A stretch of 64,000 nt of DNA from Ignavibacteriales bacterium (lineage in GTDB: Bacteria > Bacteroidota > Ignavibacteria > Ignavibacteriales > SURF-24): the NCBI GenBank assembly GCA_026390815.1, contig JAPLFH010000024.1, positions 1 to 64,000 on the forward strand, in the 5' to 3' direction. The translations under genes were made by a program, and so were the position numbers. Position 1 is the first letter of the stretch. Every line of letters begins with the position of its first letter. The notes under the pieces were generated by a model. It had not been told where the DNA came from. It ran no database searches and worked only from the letters and a program-made list of their open reading frames with translations. This document shows positions 42,542 through 52,551 of the stretch, in pieces.

Positions 42542-43618
42542 ATGGCAACCTCTTTAGAAAAAATCATAGCCTCGATCAAAAAATTAAAATCGCAAAATAT
42601 TAATGAAGCTCAAACGAAAGATTGGTTGATTCGTCCTTTCTTTGAATTTCTTGGATGGGATTTCTCAAACCCAGAAGATGTTATTCCTGAAGATGATGAT
42701 AGTGCTGGCAAACGAACCGATTATTGCTTTTATGTCAACGAAGTTCCAAAGTTGTTAGTCGAAGCAAAGCCTCTTTCAAATTCATTATCAGACAATAAAA
42801 TGATAATCGAAAAATTAAATTACTGTGCAAATAGGGGTATTTCATTATTGCTGTTAACTAATGGCGACACATACAAAATCTATTATTCCGAGTTAAAGGG
42901 AATTGGGAAAGATAAATTGCTTCAAGAATTCACTCTTTCAGATAAAATTGATGAAGAAGTAATAGAAAAATTGAGCAAGAAATCTTTTGAGAAAGATTTG
43001 TTATTAAATTATTCACGGAATATCTCTCTCTTTACTACAATAAAAAAAGCCACCGAAAATTTATTCCAATCTGCCGACAAAAAATTTATTAGAATTGTAA
43101 ATGAATCAGTGAAAGAAATATTAGGGCACAAGTTTGGTGAAGATGATATAGAAATGGCACTAAAGCAATTTACTTTGCATATCAATACTGATCTTCACGA
43201 AACCGTTTATGCTTCTAACACAGCCGAAGATAATAATGATGTGGGGAAAAATTGGACAATAGAAAATCAATTCAGAGATGGTAAATGGAAAGAAAGTTTT
43301 GAGCAGTACAAAAAATTGCGCAAAGAATTAAAAAATATTGGCCTTAATTATTCGGAAAATCCAACTAAAAGATATATAAGTCTTCTCCTTGATACAAAAA
43401 GCTTTTGCCAAATATGCGGTTTAAAATCTGGATTGAAAATCTGGGTTAATCTTGACTTGGCAGAATTATCAGAAGAAGAAAGTTTAAGAGTTCGTGATGT
43501 TTCGAAAATCGGACATTGGGGAATGGGTAATGTCGAATGTTTCATTGAGAGTGGATCTGAGCTTGATTGGATTGTGAGTTTAATAAATAAGTCTTATAAA
43601 AAACTATCAAATAGTTAA
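42542..43618 (+). CDS. HSDR_N-like nuclease-fold protein with C-terminal DUF5655-like domain
   Basis: The 358-aa product starts like the type I restriction HsdR N-terminal domain: TKDWLIRPFFEFLGWDF, DYCFYVNEVPKLLVEAKPL (a D...ExK-type nuclease core) and LLLLTNGDTYKIYY. There is no helicase part. The C-terminal ~110 residues (KRYISLLLDTKSF, VSKIGHWGMGNVECFI, INKSYKKL) resemble DUF5655. It may be a stand-alone nuclease or defence protein. It sits alone inside the glycosyltransferase region, which suggests transfer. Confidence 0.8.
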   Translation: MATSLEKIIASIKKLKSQNINEAQTKDWLIRPFFEFLGWDFSNPEDVIPEDDDSAGKRTDYCFYVNEVPKLLVEAKPLSNSLSDNKMIIEKLNYCANRGISLLLLTNGDTYKIYYSELKGIGKDKLLQEFTLSDKIDEEVIEKLSKKSFEKDLLLNYSRNISLFTTIKKATENLFQSADKKFIRIVNESVKEILGHKFGEDDIEMALKQFTLHINTDLHETVYASNTAEDNNDVGKNWTIENQFRDGKWKESFEQYKKLRKELKNIGLNYSENPTKRYISLLLDTKSFCQICGLKSGLKIWVNLDLAELSEEESLRVRDVSKIGHWGMGNVECFIESGSELDWIVSLINKSYKKLSNS

Positions 43619-43855
43619 ACGCACACTAGAAAACCAATCAAGGCGGATGCCGTTAGACAATCTTTGAAATAATGAAACTCTGAGAAAAAGAAAAGCAAAT
43701 TTACATTTTGTCTCAAGCCTCATCTTCACAATAGCGAACATTCTCACCGTCATCGATTCCCCGATTCATATTTTAATCCCAACCTTCTACCAAACATTTT
43801 CTCTTAAATTTAGGCTGGATTTTCCTATATTTAAAACGCTATTATCAAGAATAGA

Positions 43856-45019
43856 GTGAGCAAAAAAATCGAAAAGAAGATTGTTATAATTGGTCCGGCT
43901 TATCCATACCGCGGGGGGAACTCTCTTTTCGTTTCAAGTCTTTATGAAGTTCTCCAGGAAAAATTTGAGGTAAAAATTTATAATTTCAAGCTCCTTTATC
44001 CTGGCTTGCTTTTTCCAGGAAAAACTCAGTTTGATGACAGTAAAACTCTGGTAAAAAAAACTCCAAGTGAACGATTGGTAAATTCAATTTCTCCATTCAA
44101 CTGGATTAGTGTAGCAAATAAATTAAAAAAGGAAAATGCTGATCTAATAATATTCGATTGGTGGCATCCATTCTTTTCTTTCTGCTACTTTTCAATCTCA
44201 GCACTGATCAGGAAAAAGTACAAAGGAAAAATTCTGTTCATTACAGAAAATGTAATTTCGCACGAAGGACATTTTGTTGATAAACTTCTTACAAAACTTG
44301 GCTTGCGGAATGCAGATAAATTTTTAGCTCTATCTGAAGAAGTTGTAACAAAACTATCAGATTTATCTTTCAATAAAAAAGTTTACCGTTCAGAACTCCC
44401 GGTTTATGATTGGTACAAGGTCGAGGATAAAATTCAAAATGTTTCATTAAGAAAGGAACTTGGATTTAATGACCAGGATAAAATTCTATTATTTTTTGGA
44501 TATGTTAGAAAATATAAAGGATTAGATATTTTAATTGAAGCGCTCAAACCACTTATCGAATATGATCCAAAAATTAAACTGCTTGTAGTGGGCGAGTTTT
44601 ATGATGATTACTCTTTTTACGAAAGAAAGATCAAGGAACTTAATCTGCATGATTTTGTGAAAGTAATTAACAAATATGTTCCGAATGAGGAAGTGAATAA
44701 ATATTTTGAAATTTCCGACCTGGTTGTTCTTCCATACCGCAGTGCAACGCAAAGCGGTATTTTGAATATTGCATACGGTGCTCTTAAGCCGGTGGTGGTT
44801 ACAAAAGTCGGAGGACTTGCAGAATCAATTGAAGATAATAAAACCGGAATTATTGTTGAAGCGGCAACACCTGTTGATATTTATAAAGGTATCAAAAAAT
44901 ATTTTCAATTAAAAAGTTCAGTTGATTTTTCCCTGAACATCAAAGAAAAAATCCGGGGCAATTCTTTTAATAAAATGCCGGAATTAATTTCACAAATTAT
45001 ATCTGAAACTGAAAAATGA
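43856..45019 (+). CDS. Family 4 glycosyltransferase
   Basis: This 387-aa GT-B enzyme starts at GTG 43856. The N-terminal fold opens with IIGPAYPYRGGNSLFVSSL. The C-terminal half has LFFGYVRKYKGLDILIEAL and YRSATQSGILNIAYG, where the usual E-x7-E donor site is recognisable, followed by VVVTKVGGLAESI. It transfers a sugar in surface polysaccharide or lipid-glycan assembly. It overlaps the GT9 gene by 4 bp. Confidence 0.9.
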   Translation: MSKKIEKKIVIIGPAYPYRGGNSLFVSSLYEVLQEKFEVKIYNFKLLYPGLLFPGKTQFDDSKTLVKKTPSERLVNSISPFNWISVANKLKKENADLIIFDWWHPFFSFCYFSISALIRKKYKGKILFITENVISHEGHFVDKLLTKLGLRNADKFLALSEEVVTKLSDLSFNKKVYRSELPVYDWYKVEDKIQNVSLRKELGFNDQDKILLFFGYVRKYKGLDILIEALKPLIEYDPKIKLLVVGEFYDDYSFYERKIKELNLHDFVKVINKYVPNEEVNKYFEISDLVVLPYRSATQSGILNIAYGALKPVVVTKVGGLAESIEDNKTGIIVEAATPVDIYKGIKKYFQLKSSVDFSLNIKEKIRGNSFNKMPELISQIISETEK

Positions 45020-46143
45020 TTTTAAAAACTGATTGCAAACATTTTCCCGGAGATCGTCCTTGCATCCCAAACAAAACAAAAGGGATTAAGTGTAACACCT
45101 GCAGGGAATATTCTCCAATTACTTTTAAGATTCTAATCATAAAATTAGACGCTCCCGGCGATGTATTGCGAACTACCTCGCTCCTTCCATCTTTAAAGAA
45201 AAAATATCCTGACTCATTCATTTCCTGGTTAACAAGAGAAAGCTCTAAAGATTTGTTTAAAAATAATCCTTTAATAAACCAGTTGTTAATTTTTGAAAAT
45301 GCAGATACAATCTCCCGGCTTTTAGTTGAAGAATTCGATTTGCTAATTCACCCGGATGCTTCGCCAGTAAGTTCTCCACTTGCAAGTCTGGTAAAAACAA
45401 AAGAAAAAAAAGGATTCGTTTTGAACTCGCACGGAAGAGTTGTTGCAATCAACAAGGAAGCTGAAGACTGGTTTGAGATGGGAGCCTTTGATGAGTTTAA
45501 GAAAAAGAACGAAAAAACATACCAGCAGATAATCCATGAAATTGCCGGGTTAGAATATAAAAAAAGCAAGATCCAGCTTTTTCTTGGCAAGGAAGAAGTT
45601 GAATTTAAAAATGAATTTGAAAAAAAGTTTGAATTGGGCAAGCATAAGTATCTTGTTGGTTTGAATACCGGGGCAAGCAAACGCTGGCAATATAAAAAGT
45701 GGCGGCTTGATGGTTATATCGAACTAATACAAGAACTCTCAAACAGAAAGGATGTTGGCGTTTTACTTTATGGCGGACCAGAAGAGGAAGAGAGCAACAA
45801 AATCCTGATGCGGAAATTTCCTTTTTTGATTGATACCGGAACAAGGAATTCATTCCGTAAATTTTTTGCTCTTCTTGATCTGGCAGATGTTTTAGTAACA
45901 GGCGATACAATGGCATTACATGCCGCAACCGCATTAGGAAAAAAAATTGTTTGCCTGTTTGGACCAACTTCGCCTGCTGAAATTGAAGATTATGGTTTAA
46001 TACAAAAAGTCCTGCCAGATTTAAATTGCCTGGTTTGCTACAAACAAACTTGCGATTTTGTACCAAGCTGTATGGATAAAATTTCTGCCCGTATGGTTTT
46101 GGATGCAATTGAGAATGCAATTAAAGAAGTTAAGAATAGGTAA
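45016..46143 (+). CDS. Family 9 glycosyltransferase (heptosyltransferase-like)
   Basis: The 375-aa product has the ADP-heptose transferase fold: ILIIKLDAPGDVLRTTSLLP, then VGLNTGASKRWQYKKWRLDG and GDTMALHAATALGKKIVCLFGPTSPAE. The N-terminus carries C7, H9, C16, C26 and C29, and the C-terminus has CLVCYKQTCDFVPSC; these Cys clusters could bind metal or form disulphides. It likely adds heptose or a similar sugar to a lipid core or glycan. Confidence 0.92.
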   Translation: MILKTDCKHFPGDRPCIPNKTKGIKCNTCREYSPITFKILIIKLDAPGDVLRTTSLLPSLKKKYPDSFISWLTRESSKDLFKNNPLINQLLIFENADTISRLLVEEFDLLIHPDASPVSSPLASLVKTKEKKGFVLNSHGRVVAINKEAEDWFEMGAFDEFKKKNEKTYQQIIHEIAGLEYKKSKIQLFLGKEEVEFKNEFEKKFELGKHKYLVGLNTGASKRWQYKKWRLDGYIELIQELSNRKDVGVLLYGGPEEEESNKILMRKFPFLIDTGTRNSFRKFFALLDLADVLVTGDTMALHAATALGKKIVCLFGPTSPAEIEDYGLIQKVLPDLNCLVCYKQTCDFVPSCMDKISARMVLDAIENAIKEVKNR

Positions 46144-46221
46144 ATGGGAGAAACGGCGAATCGATGAAGATCGGAAGATTAAACAACCTCGTTTCATAAA
46201 TTAATCTTTAATAAAAAACTT

Positions 46222-47034
46222 ATGTACTACGATCCAATAAAAAATGTTTTTGCCGGAGTTATAAAGAAAATTCCTTCGTTAAGAATTTTATTTTACAAAA
46301 TTCTTGATCTGATGTTTCTCCGTTCCTGGTATGTAAGAAGAGAACTGCGAAAAATCAGAAGTCTTTCTGCTGGAAAGGAGTTATCAATCTATGATGCCGG
46401 AACCGGTTTTGGACAATACACTTATTTTATGGCAAAGAAACTTCAACCAAATAAAATTTACGCGGTTGATGTTAAGGAAGATTGGATAAAAGATTGCGAA
46501 GTTTTTTTCAAAACTCAAAAACTGCAAAATGTTAAGCTGGGTGTGGAAGATCTAACACAAATCCACCACAAAGAAAAATTTGATTTAATCACCTGCATAG
46601 ATGTAATGGAACATATTGAAGATGATATAAAGGTTTTTCAAAACTTTTACCAGGCATTAAAGAAGGATGGTTTCCTGCTGATAAACTCTCCATCAACATT
46701 TGGCGGAAGTGATGTTCATGAAAACGAGGATGAAAGTTTTATCGGAGAGCATGCCCGTGATGGATATTCTTATGAAGATTTGAAGAATAAATTAGAGCCA
46801 ATCGGATTTTCAGTTTATCAATCAAAATACACTTACGGATTTTGGGGCGATAAAGGCTGGCGGTTAGGAATAAAAATTCCAATGAAACTGCTTAATGTTT
46901 CAAAATTATTTTTTGTTATTCTTCCATTCTATTATATCTTAACTTTTCCATTAGCATTTTTATTTATGTGGATTGATTTTAAGTTGGAAAACAAAATTGG
47001 TTCGGGAATAAATTTCATAGCAAAGAAAATCTAA
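46222..47034 (+). CDS. SAM-dependent methyltransferase, membrane-associated
   Basis: The 270-aa protein has a class I methyltransferase core with motif I YDAGTGFGQYTYFMA and motif II/III region FDLITCIDVMEHIEDD, NSPSTFGG. The C-terminal ~45 residues are hydrophobic (FFVILPFYYILTFPLAFLF), pointing to membrane contact. It probably methylates a sugar or lipid intermediate of the neighbouring glycan pathway. Confidence 0.87.
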   Translation: MYYDPIKNVFAGVIKKIPSLRILFYKILDLMFLRSWYVRRELRKIRSLSAGKELSIYDAGTGFGQYTYFMAKKLQPNKIYAVDVKEDWIKDCEVFFKTQKLQNVKLGVEDLTQIHHKEKFDLITCIDVMEHIEDDIKVFQNFYQALKKDGFLLINSPSTFGGSDVHENEDESFIGEHARDGYSYEDLKNKLEPIGFSVYQSKYTYGFWGDKGWRLGIKIPMKLLNVSKLFFVILPFYYILTFPLAFLFMWIDFKLENKIGSGINFIAKKI

Positions 47035-47049
47035 TTCATCGGAGATGTG

Positions 47050-49572
47050 ATGAGCAAAACTAAAAAACAAATAGGGCAAACCAAATTAAACAAAGAAACA
47101 GTTCTTACTAAATTTGATTTTGATAAGTTAATTCCACCGAAATACCAAACACTTGCATCGCTTGGCATTTTGCTTATTCTTTTTCTGATTTTCTTTTCAC
47201 CACTTTACTTTGGCGGAAAAACTTTCCAATCCGGGGATATTGTTACCAGCAAAAGCATGGTTAACTATGTAGAAAAGCATGGGGATGGTTACACACTCTG
47301 GAATCCATACATTTTCTGTGGAATGCCCGCTCATGCAATTTCGGTAGGATATAAATGGTTCAATCTAATTTATGTTGGAGCTACAACTTTACGTACCGCA
47401 TTAACAGGATTTTTTGCTAATGATTACACTATGTGGACTTTTTATTTAATGCTTCTTGCTTTAACAAGCTTTTTATTTATTAAATATAAAACGGGCAGCA
47501 ATTTAATTAGTTTGTTTGCTGCGGTAGCAACTACGTTCTCAACCGGATTAATTGTCTTTCTGTTTATTGGTCACGTTACAAAACTTACCGCTCTTTGCAT
47601 GTATCCATTAATGTTTTTAATGCTGTTTAAATTCCAAAATAAAATAAAGCTTCTTGATGTTGCAATTCTTACGGTTGCACTTCAGCTATTTGTTCAGGGC
47701 TGGCATGTTCAGATTATTTTTTACACGCTCCTTTCGGTGGGAATTTATTTTCTGTATTACATTATCCGTTCTATAGCAACAAAAGAAAAAGAACTTACCA
47801 CTCAACTATTTAAATCAGTTGGAGTATTTGCAGTTGCTGCTGTAATCGCATTACTTATACAAGCTGATAACTTTACGCAAATCTGGAATTATACTCCTTA
47901 TTCTACAAGAGGAACAAAAAGTATTTCAGAATTGCAAACACCGGATAAGAAGCAGTCGGAATCAGATTTTTATCAATACGCAACCAATTGGTCCTTCTCG
48001 CCGGGTGAAGTTCTTACTTTTATTATTCCTTCATATTATGGATTTGGAAATTCAACATACAAAGGACCTCTTACCAACAACCAGGAGTACAAAGTAAATA
48101 CGTACTTCGGGCAGATGATGTTTGTTGATGTTGCAATGTATATGGGAGTTATAGTTTTCTTTCTTGCACTCTTTGCAGTTTTTACGCGATGGAAAGATCC
48201 ATTTGTTCAGTTCCTTACAATTCTTTCTGTCTTTGCCCTGTTGGTTTCATTCGGTAGAACATTTTCTCCTGTATTCGATTTGATGTTTTACTATTTTCCT
48301 TACTTCGAAAAATTCCGTGTACCTTCAATGATTCTTGTTCTGGTTCAACTAAGTTTACCAATGCTGGCAGCATTAGGAATACAAAAAATAGTTTCTTTGA
48401 AAACAGAAAAGGATCTTCGTGCAGAAAAAATTGTTCGCTATTCGGCTTTCGCATTTACAGGATTGTTCGTCATCTCTCTGGTTCTTAATAGTGCCCTAAA
48501 AGATATGTTTGCTTCAAGAATAATTGATTCGCAAAAAAATCCAGATTATATGAAAGCTCTTTCCGAATATGCCTCAGAAATGTTTTTAGGAGATGTCCTT
48601 GTTGCTTTTGCATTAACTTCCCTTACATTCTGGCTGGCTTATGGTTATATCACTTCTAAGCTTAGTAAGGATATTTTGGTCTCGGGAATAATTCTTTTCA
48701 CGATTTTTGATCTTTGGAGAATTGATAGCCGCGGAGCCGAATATGTTAATTACAAAGACATGCAGGCTTCCTTCAAAGAACCGGATTATATTACTATAAT
48801 TAAAAAGCAGAATGATAAATCCCCCTACCGGATATTAAATTTAAAACAAGATCAATCGCTCGGATCATTAAATCAGAACTCAAATTACCATGCTTACTTT
48901 CTTCAGCAGGATCTTTATGGATATTCCGGAATTAAACCCCGCGCATATCAGGATATAGTTGATGTTCTTGGTGGGGCACCTGTTAGCCTTACTTTGTGGA
49001 AGATGCTGAATGTAAAATATATAATTACAGAAAAACCAATTGCTTTTCCGGGATTGAGTTTTGTGGATAGCACATATCGTAATATTGTTTACAGAACCGA
49101 TGGTGTACTTCCCCGAGCCTATTTTGTAAATAGAATTGAAACCAAACCGATGGTTGAGGTTCTGAATGCAATTAAGAACAATCTATTCGATCCAAAAGAT
49201 GTTGCGTTTATGGAAGAGGGAAATTTAAAAGTTGATAAACCAGACAGCACTGCCTTAGTAAACATAATTGATTATAAGGATGAACTCATCAAAATTGAAG
49301 CAAAAGCAACCGGAAATAATTTCCTATTCCTTGGCGATACTTATTACCCAAACGGATGGAAGGCTTATGTTGATGGAAAGGAAATGGAAATCTATAAAGT
49401 AAATCATGGTTTTAGAGGAATAATTGTTCCTAAAGGTCAGCATCAGGTTGAATTTATTTACGCACCGAAGAGTTTTTATATTAGTAAGTACATTGCTCTT
49501 TCTTTAAGCTCACTGGTTATAATTGGGTTAGCATTCGGACTTTTTTTAGAATTTAGAAAGAAGAAAGTCTAG
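47050..49572 (+). CDS. YfhO-family polytopic membrane protein
   Basis: This 840-aa protein has about 13 TM helices and a C-terminal soluble domain (~620-800). The motifs FCGMPAHAISVGY, PSYYGFGNSTYKGPL and FLGDTYYPNGWKAYVDGKE are typical of YfhO/GT-C-like proteins, which in Gram-positives are needed for glycosylation of lipoteichoic acid or other polymers. I chose ATG 47050 (GGAG 5 bp upstream) over an overlapping GTG at 47047. It likely transfers sugars from polyprenyl phosphate carriers outside the inner membrane. Confidence 0.92.
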   Translation: MSKTKKQIGQTKLNKETVLTKFDFDKLIPPKYQTLASLGILLILFLIFFSPLYFGGKTFQSGDIVTSKSMVNYVEKHGDGYTLWNPYIFCGMPAHAISVGYKWFNLIYVGATTLRTALTGFFANDYTMWTFYLMLLALTSFLFIKYKTGSNLISLFAAVATTFSTGLIVFLFIGHVTKLTALCMYPLMFLMLFKFQNKIKLLDVAILTVALQLFVQGWHVQIIFYTLLSVGIYFLYYIIRSIATKEKELTTQLFKSVGVFAVAAVIALLIQADNFTQIWNYTPYSTRGTKSISELQTPDKKQSESDFYQYATNWSFSPGEVLTFIIPSYYGFGNSTYKGPLTNNQEYKVNTYFGQMMFVDVAMYMGVIVFFLALFAVFTRWKDPFVQFLTILSVFALLVSFGRTFSPVFDLMFYYFPYFEKFRVPSMILVLVQLSLPMLAALGIQKIVSLKTEKDLRAEKIVRYSAFAFTGLFVISLVLNSALKDMFASRIIDSQKNPDYMKALSEYASEMFLGDVLVAFALTSLTFWLAYGYITSKLSKDILVSGIILFTIFDLWRIDSRGAEYVNYKDMQASFKEPDYITIIKKQNDKSPYRILNLKQDQSLGSLNQNSNYHAYFLQQDLYGYSGIKPRAYQDIVDVLGGAPVSLTLWKMLNVKYIITEKPIAFPGLSFVDSTYRNIVYRTDGVLPRAYFVNRIETKPMVEVLNAIKNNLFDPKDVAFMEEGNLKVDKPDSTALVNIIDYKDELIKIEAKATGNNFLFLGDTYYPNGWKAYVDGKEMEIYKVNHGFRGIIVPKGQHQVEFIYAPKSFYISKYIALSLSSLVIIGLAFGLFLEFRKKKV

Positions 49573-49626
49573 TGCGGCAATTTGCGATTAAAAATTTAGC
49601 GACAATGAAATGATATTACTTATTAG

Positions 49627-51138
49627 ATGTTAGCCAATCTAAAATATTTCGCACGGCATTCAATAATTTACAGCGTAAGCAACGTAGCAGCTAAAGCCAT
49701 TGGAGTTGTGCTGCTTCCGTTATATACAAAATATATTTCTCTTTCCGAATTTGGAATACTTGGAATATTAGAAGTAACCTTGCTGATTGCAGTCGAGTTT
49801 TTAAATCTAGGGCAGGGGCAATCACTTGTAATGCTTAACAACTCACAGGAATACCTTGGAAAACGCAAATCCATGCTTTTTTCCATTACCTCTTTCTCCG
49901 TTATTGTTTGTTTAGTTTTTATTTTATTAAGTGAAGCATTGCTTCCTTCTATTTCCAAATTCTTCAGCGAACCTTCTGAGTTTTATAATTATCTCCGCTT
50001 ATGTGTTTATATTATTTCACTGCGATTACTAAATTCGCTTTTCTTAAACAAGGTACGCGCTGACGAAAGATCGATTCTTTATACTGGTATTAATTTATTA
50101 AAATTGTCAGTTTCCCTCGGCTTTGCTGTTTACTTTGTTGCTTTTGCAAAGATAGGTATACTAGGCGTTTTTTATTCTTACCTGATTGCAGAATTGTTAA
50201 TTTTCATTATTCTTCTTCCATTAATGATTCCACACATGTCGGTTTCATTCGATAAGAAATTGGTTTTGCTTTCTATCAGGTTTGGTATTCCGCTTATCTT
50301 TGGTTCACTGGCAATGATGCTTCTGAACGTCAGCGATCGTTATATTCTAAAATTGTATACAAACTACGCAACTGTTGGACTCTACGATCTTGGGTATCGA
50401 ATAGCTGGTGTTCTCAATATGTTCTTGATTATGCCTTTTACTTTAGCATTGATGCCTCTGGCTTATCAATTTTATGGAAAGGACGGGGACAAAAGATATT
50501 ACACAAAAATTATGACCTACCTTACTTTTATTCTCGTGTGGGCTGGATTAGCGCTTTCTATGTTCGGTAAAGAGATAATAAAAGTATTTGCACTAAACAC
50601 ACAATATTGGAACGCATACCATGTTGTACCCATTGTTGTTTTTTCGTATGTCTTCTTCGGTATGCGTATAGTGGCTTCGCTTGGAATGTTTTTAACGAAG
50701 AATACTAAATATGTGGCTTACACAACAACGGCTGCATCATTGTTTAACATTGGGTTAAACTTTTGGTGGATTCCAATTTTTGGAATGATGGGTGCGGCTT
50801 ACAGCACGCTCATATCATTTGTGCTGCTCCATTTTGTAACCAACTATTATTCAAATAAGTATTATAAAATTCCTTATGAAAATTCTAAGCTGGCAATGTG
50901 TATTACAATTGGAGTAGTTCTTTATCTCATTTCCTCACAGGTTAATGATTTCCAAACCATTGTCCGGTTTCCAGTAAAAATAATTTTAGTTTTTCTGTTT
51001 CCTTTCATTTTATATGTATTTAAGTTTTATGAACAGGTTGAACTTTCGGCAATTCAGGGATTCTTTCTAAAGTGGAAAAATCCTTCTGTCTGGAAAGACA
51101 CTTTTAATTCAGAAATGAAAAAAGTTATTGGTAAATAA
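49627..51138 (+). CDS. Wzx-type polysaccharide flippase
   Basis: This 503-aa membrane protein of the MOP superfamily has roughly 14 helices. SIIYSVSNVAAKAIGVVLLP at the N-terminus and SDRYILKLYTNYATVGLYDLG, GMRIVASLGMFLTKNTK in the middle are family-typical. It should flip lipid-linked glycan repeat units across the inner membrane. It is followed after 11 bp by a methyltransferase gene. Confidence 0.9.
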   Translation: MLANLKYFARHSIIYSVSNVAAKAIGVVLLPLYTKYISLSEFGILGILEVTLLIAVEFLNLGQGQSLVMLNNSQEYLGKRKSMLFSITSFSVIVCLVFILLSEALLPSISKFFSEPSEFYNYLRLCVYIISLRLLNSLFLNKVRADERSILYTGINLLKLSVSLGFAVYFVAFAKIGILGVFYSYLIAELLIFIILLPLMIPHMSVSFDKKLVLLSIRFGIPLIFGSLAMMLLNVSDRYILKLYTNYATVGLYDLGYRIAGVLNMFLIMPFTLALMPLAYQFYGKDGDKRYYTKIMTYLTFILVWAGLALSMFGKEIIKVFALNTQYWNAYHVVPIVVFSYVFFGMRIVASLGMFLTKNTKYVAYTTTAASLFNIGLNFWWIPIFGMMGAAYSTLISFVLLHFVTNYYSNKYYKIPYENSKLAMCITIGVVLYLISSQVNDFQTIVRFPVKIILVFLFPFILYVFKFYEQVELSAIQGFFLKWKNPSVWKDTFNSEMKKVIGK

Positions 51139-51149
51139 AAAGAAATAAG

Positions 51150-51800
51150 ATGATTAGAAAAATTAAAAATATAGTTTGGGCAATTTTGCGAACAATCAAT
51201 CTTGGTGGACCAATTCAGCTTATGCTGAATGGTGCCCTGGTTGAAGATGGCTGGTTTAAAAGTTATAAAACTAAAACTTCTGTTGATGGTAATGGAAATC
51301 CAATTCCCTGGTACACATACGGTTTTATAAAATTTTTAGAACCACGATTAAAAAAACATTTTAACGTTTTCGAGTATGGGTTAGGTAATTCAACTCTTTG
51401 GTATGCAAAGAAAGTAAATACGATTAAATCGGTGGAACATGATCGGGCTTGGTTTGAGAAAATTGTTCTATTACTTCCCGATAACGCAAAAGTGGTCTAC
51501 CGAGAATTGGAAGCGGATGGCAATTACGCAAAAGAAATTCTGGAAGAAGATACAAAATATCACGTTGTGATTATTGATGGAAGAGATAGGAACAATTGTG
51601 TGAAGTATTGCATTAACAAACTAACAGCTGATGGCGTGATAATTTATGATAACACACAAGTCCCCGAATATGCCGACTCAATTAACCTTCTCTTGAAAAG
51701 CGGATTTAAAAAAATTGATTTTGTTGGAATGCTGCCGATTGTAAATCATAACAACACAACTACAATTTTTTATAGAAATAATAATTGTTTGGAGATATAG
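51150..51800 (+). CDS. SAM-dependent methyltransferase-like protein
   Basis: The 216-aa product carries a class I SAM fold: FEYGLGNSTLWYAKKV (motif I), IKSVEHDRAWFEKI and HVVIIDGRDRNNC (motif IV-like). It resembles FkbM/class I enzymes from glycan clusters. The substrate is unknown. Confidence 0.8.
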   Translation: MIRKIKNIVWAILRTINLGGPIQLMLNGALVEDGWFKSYKTKTSVDGNGNPIPWYTYGFIKFLEPRLKKHFNVFEYGLGNSTLWYAKKVNTIKSVEHDRAWFEKIVLLLPDNAKVVYRELEADGNYAKEILEEDTKYHVVIIDGRDRNNCVKYCINKLTADGVIIYDNTQVPEYADSINLLLKSGFKKIDFVGMLPIVNHNNTTTIFYRNNNCLEI

Positions 51801-51853
51801 TTTTTTGATTAAGCCTTAAACGGATTAAAAATAAATTTAGATAACTAATTAAA

Positions 51854-52543
51854 ATGATTTTTAAAAAAATATTTTCGAAAAGTCCGCTTGGGCTAATGCT
51901 TTACACCAGAAAGTTTATTTCGAGCGAAAAGAAAATTGATTACCAAAACAGATTTGTTAAATTCGATATCAAAACAAACTCTAAAGTGCTTGATATCGGC
52001 AGTGGAGGCGAGCCTTTTCCTCACGCAACTTTTTTGATTGATCGCTTTCCCGGAAAAACCCAACACAGATATAACGAATTAAAAACGGATAATCTTCCTT
52101 TCTCTGTAGGAAGCGTTGAGGATTTGCCTTACAAAAATAAATCGTTCGATTTTGTTTACTGCGCTCATGTTTTGGAGCATGTGGAAAATCCAGCGAAAGC
52201 TTTAAATGAAATCCAGCGCATCGGACAAAGCGGGTACATTGAGGTACCCACAAAAATGTCAGATATTGTTTTTAACTTTGCTAAACTAAAACACTTTCAT
52301 AAATGGCACATTACTAAAGCAGGAAACACGCTAATCTTTGTTGAATACCAAGAAAACGAAAGACGCGATACGGGTGATCAGGAATTCTTTTACATGGCTC
52401 ATTCTCTGCTCCCCAACGCTATGAAAACAATGTACAGAAAGAACAAAGATCTCTTTGCTAATATGTTTCCCTGGCAAAATTCTTTTACTTATTACATCTT
52501 TAATAAGGATGGTAAACTAACTTCTTCAAATTCTAAATCATAG
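51854..52543 (+). CDS. Type 11 SAM-dependent methyltransferase
   Basis: This 229-aa protein has motif I VLDIGSGGEPFPHATFLID and the Methyltransf_11 signature LPYKNKSFDFVYCAHVLEHV. It probably modifies a sugar in the surface glycan, as judged by neighbours only. There is an 8-bp gap to the next glycosyltransferase gene. Confidence 0.87.
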   Translation: MIFKKIFSKSPLGLMLYTRKFISSEKKIDYQNRFVKFDIKTNSKVLDIGSGGEPFPHATFLIDRFPGKTQHRYNELKTDNLPFSVGSVEDLPYKNKSFDFVYCAHVLEHVENPAKALNEIQRIGQSGYIEVPTKMSDIVFNFAKLKHFHKWHITKAGNTLIFVEYQENERRDTGDQEFFYMAHSLLPNAMKTMYRKNKDLFANMFPWQNSFTYYIFNKDGKLTSSNSKS

Positions 52544-52551
52544 ATTAAAAG

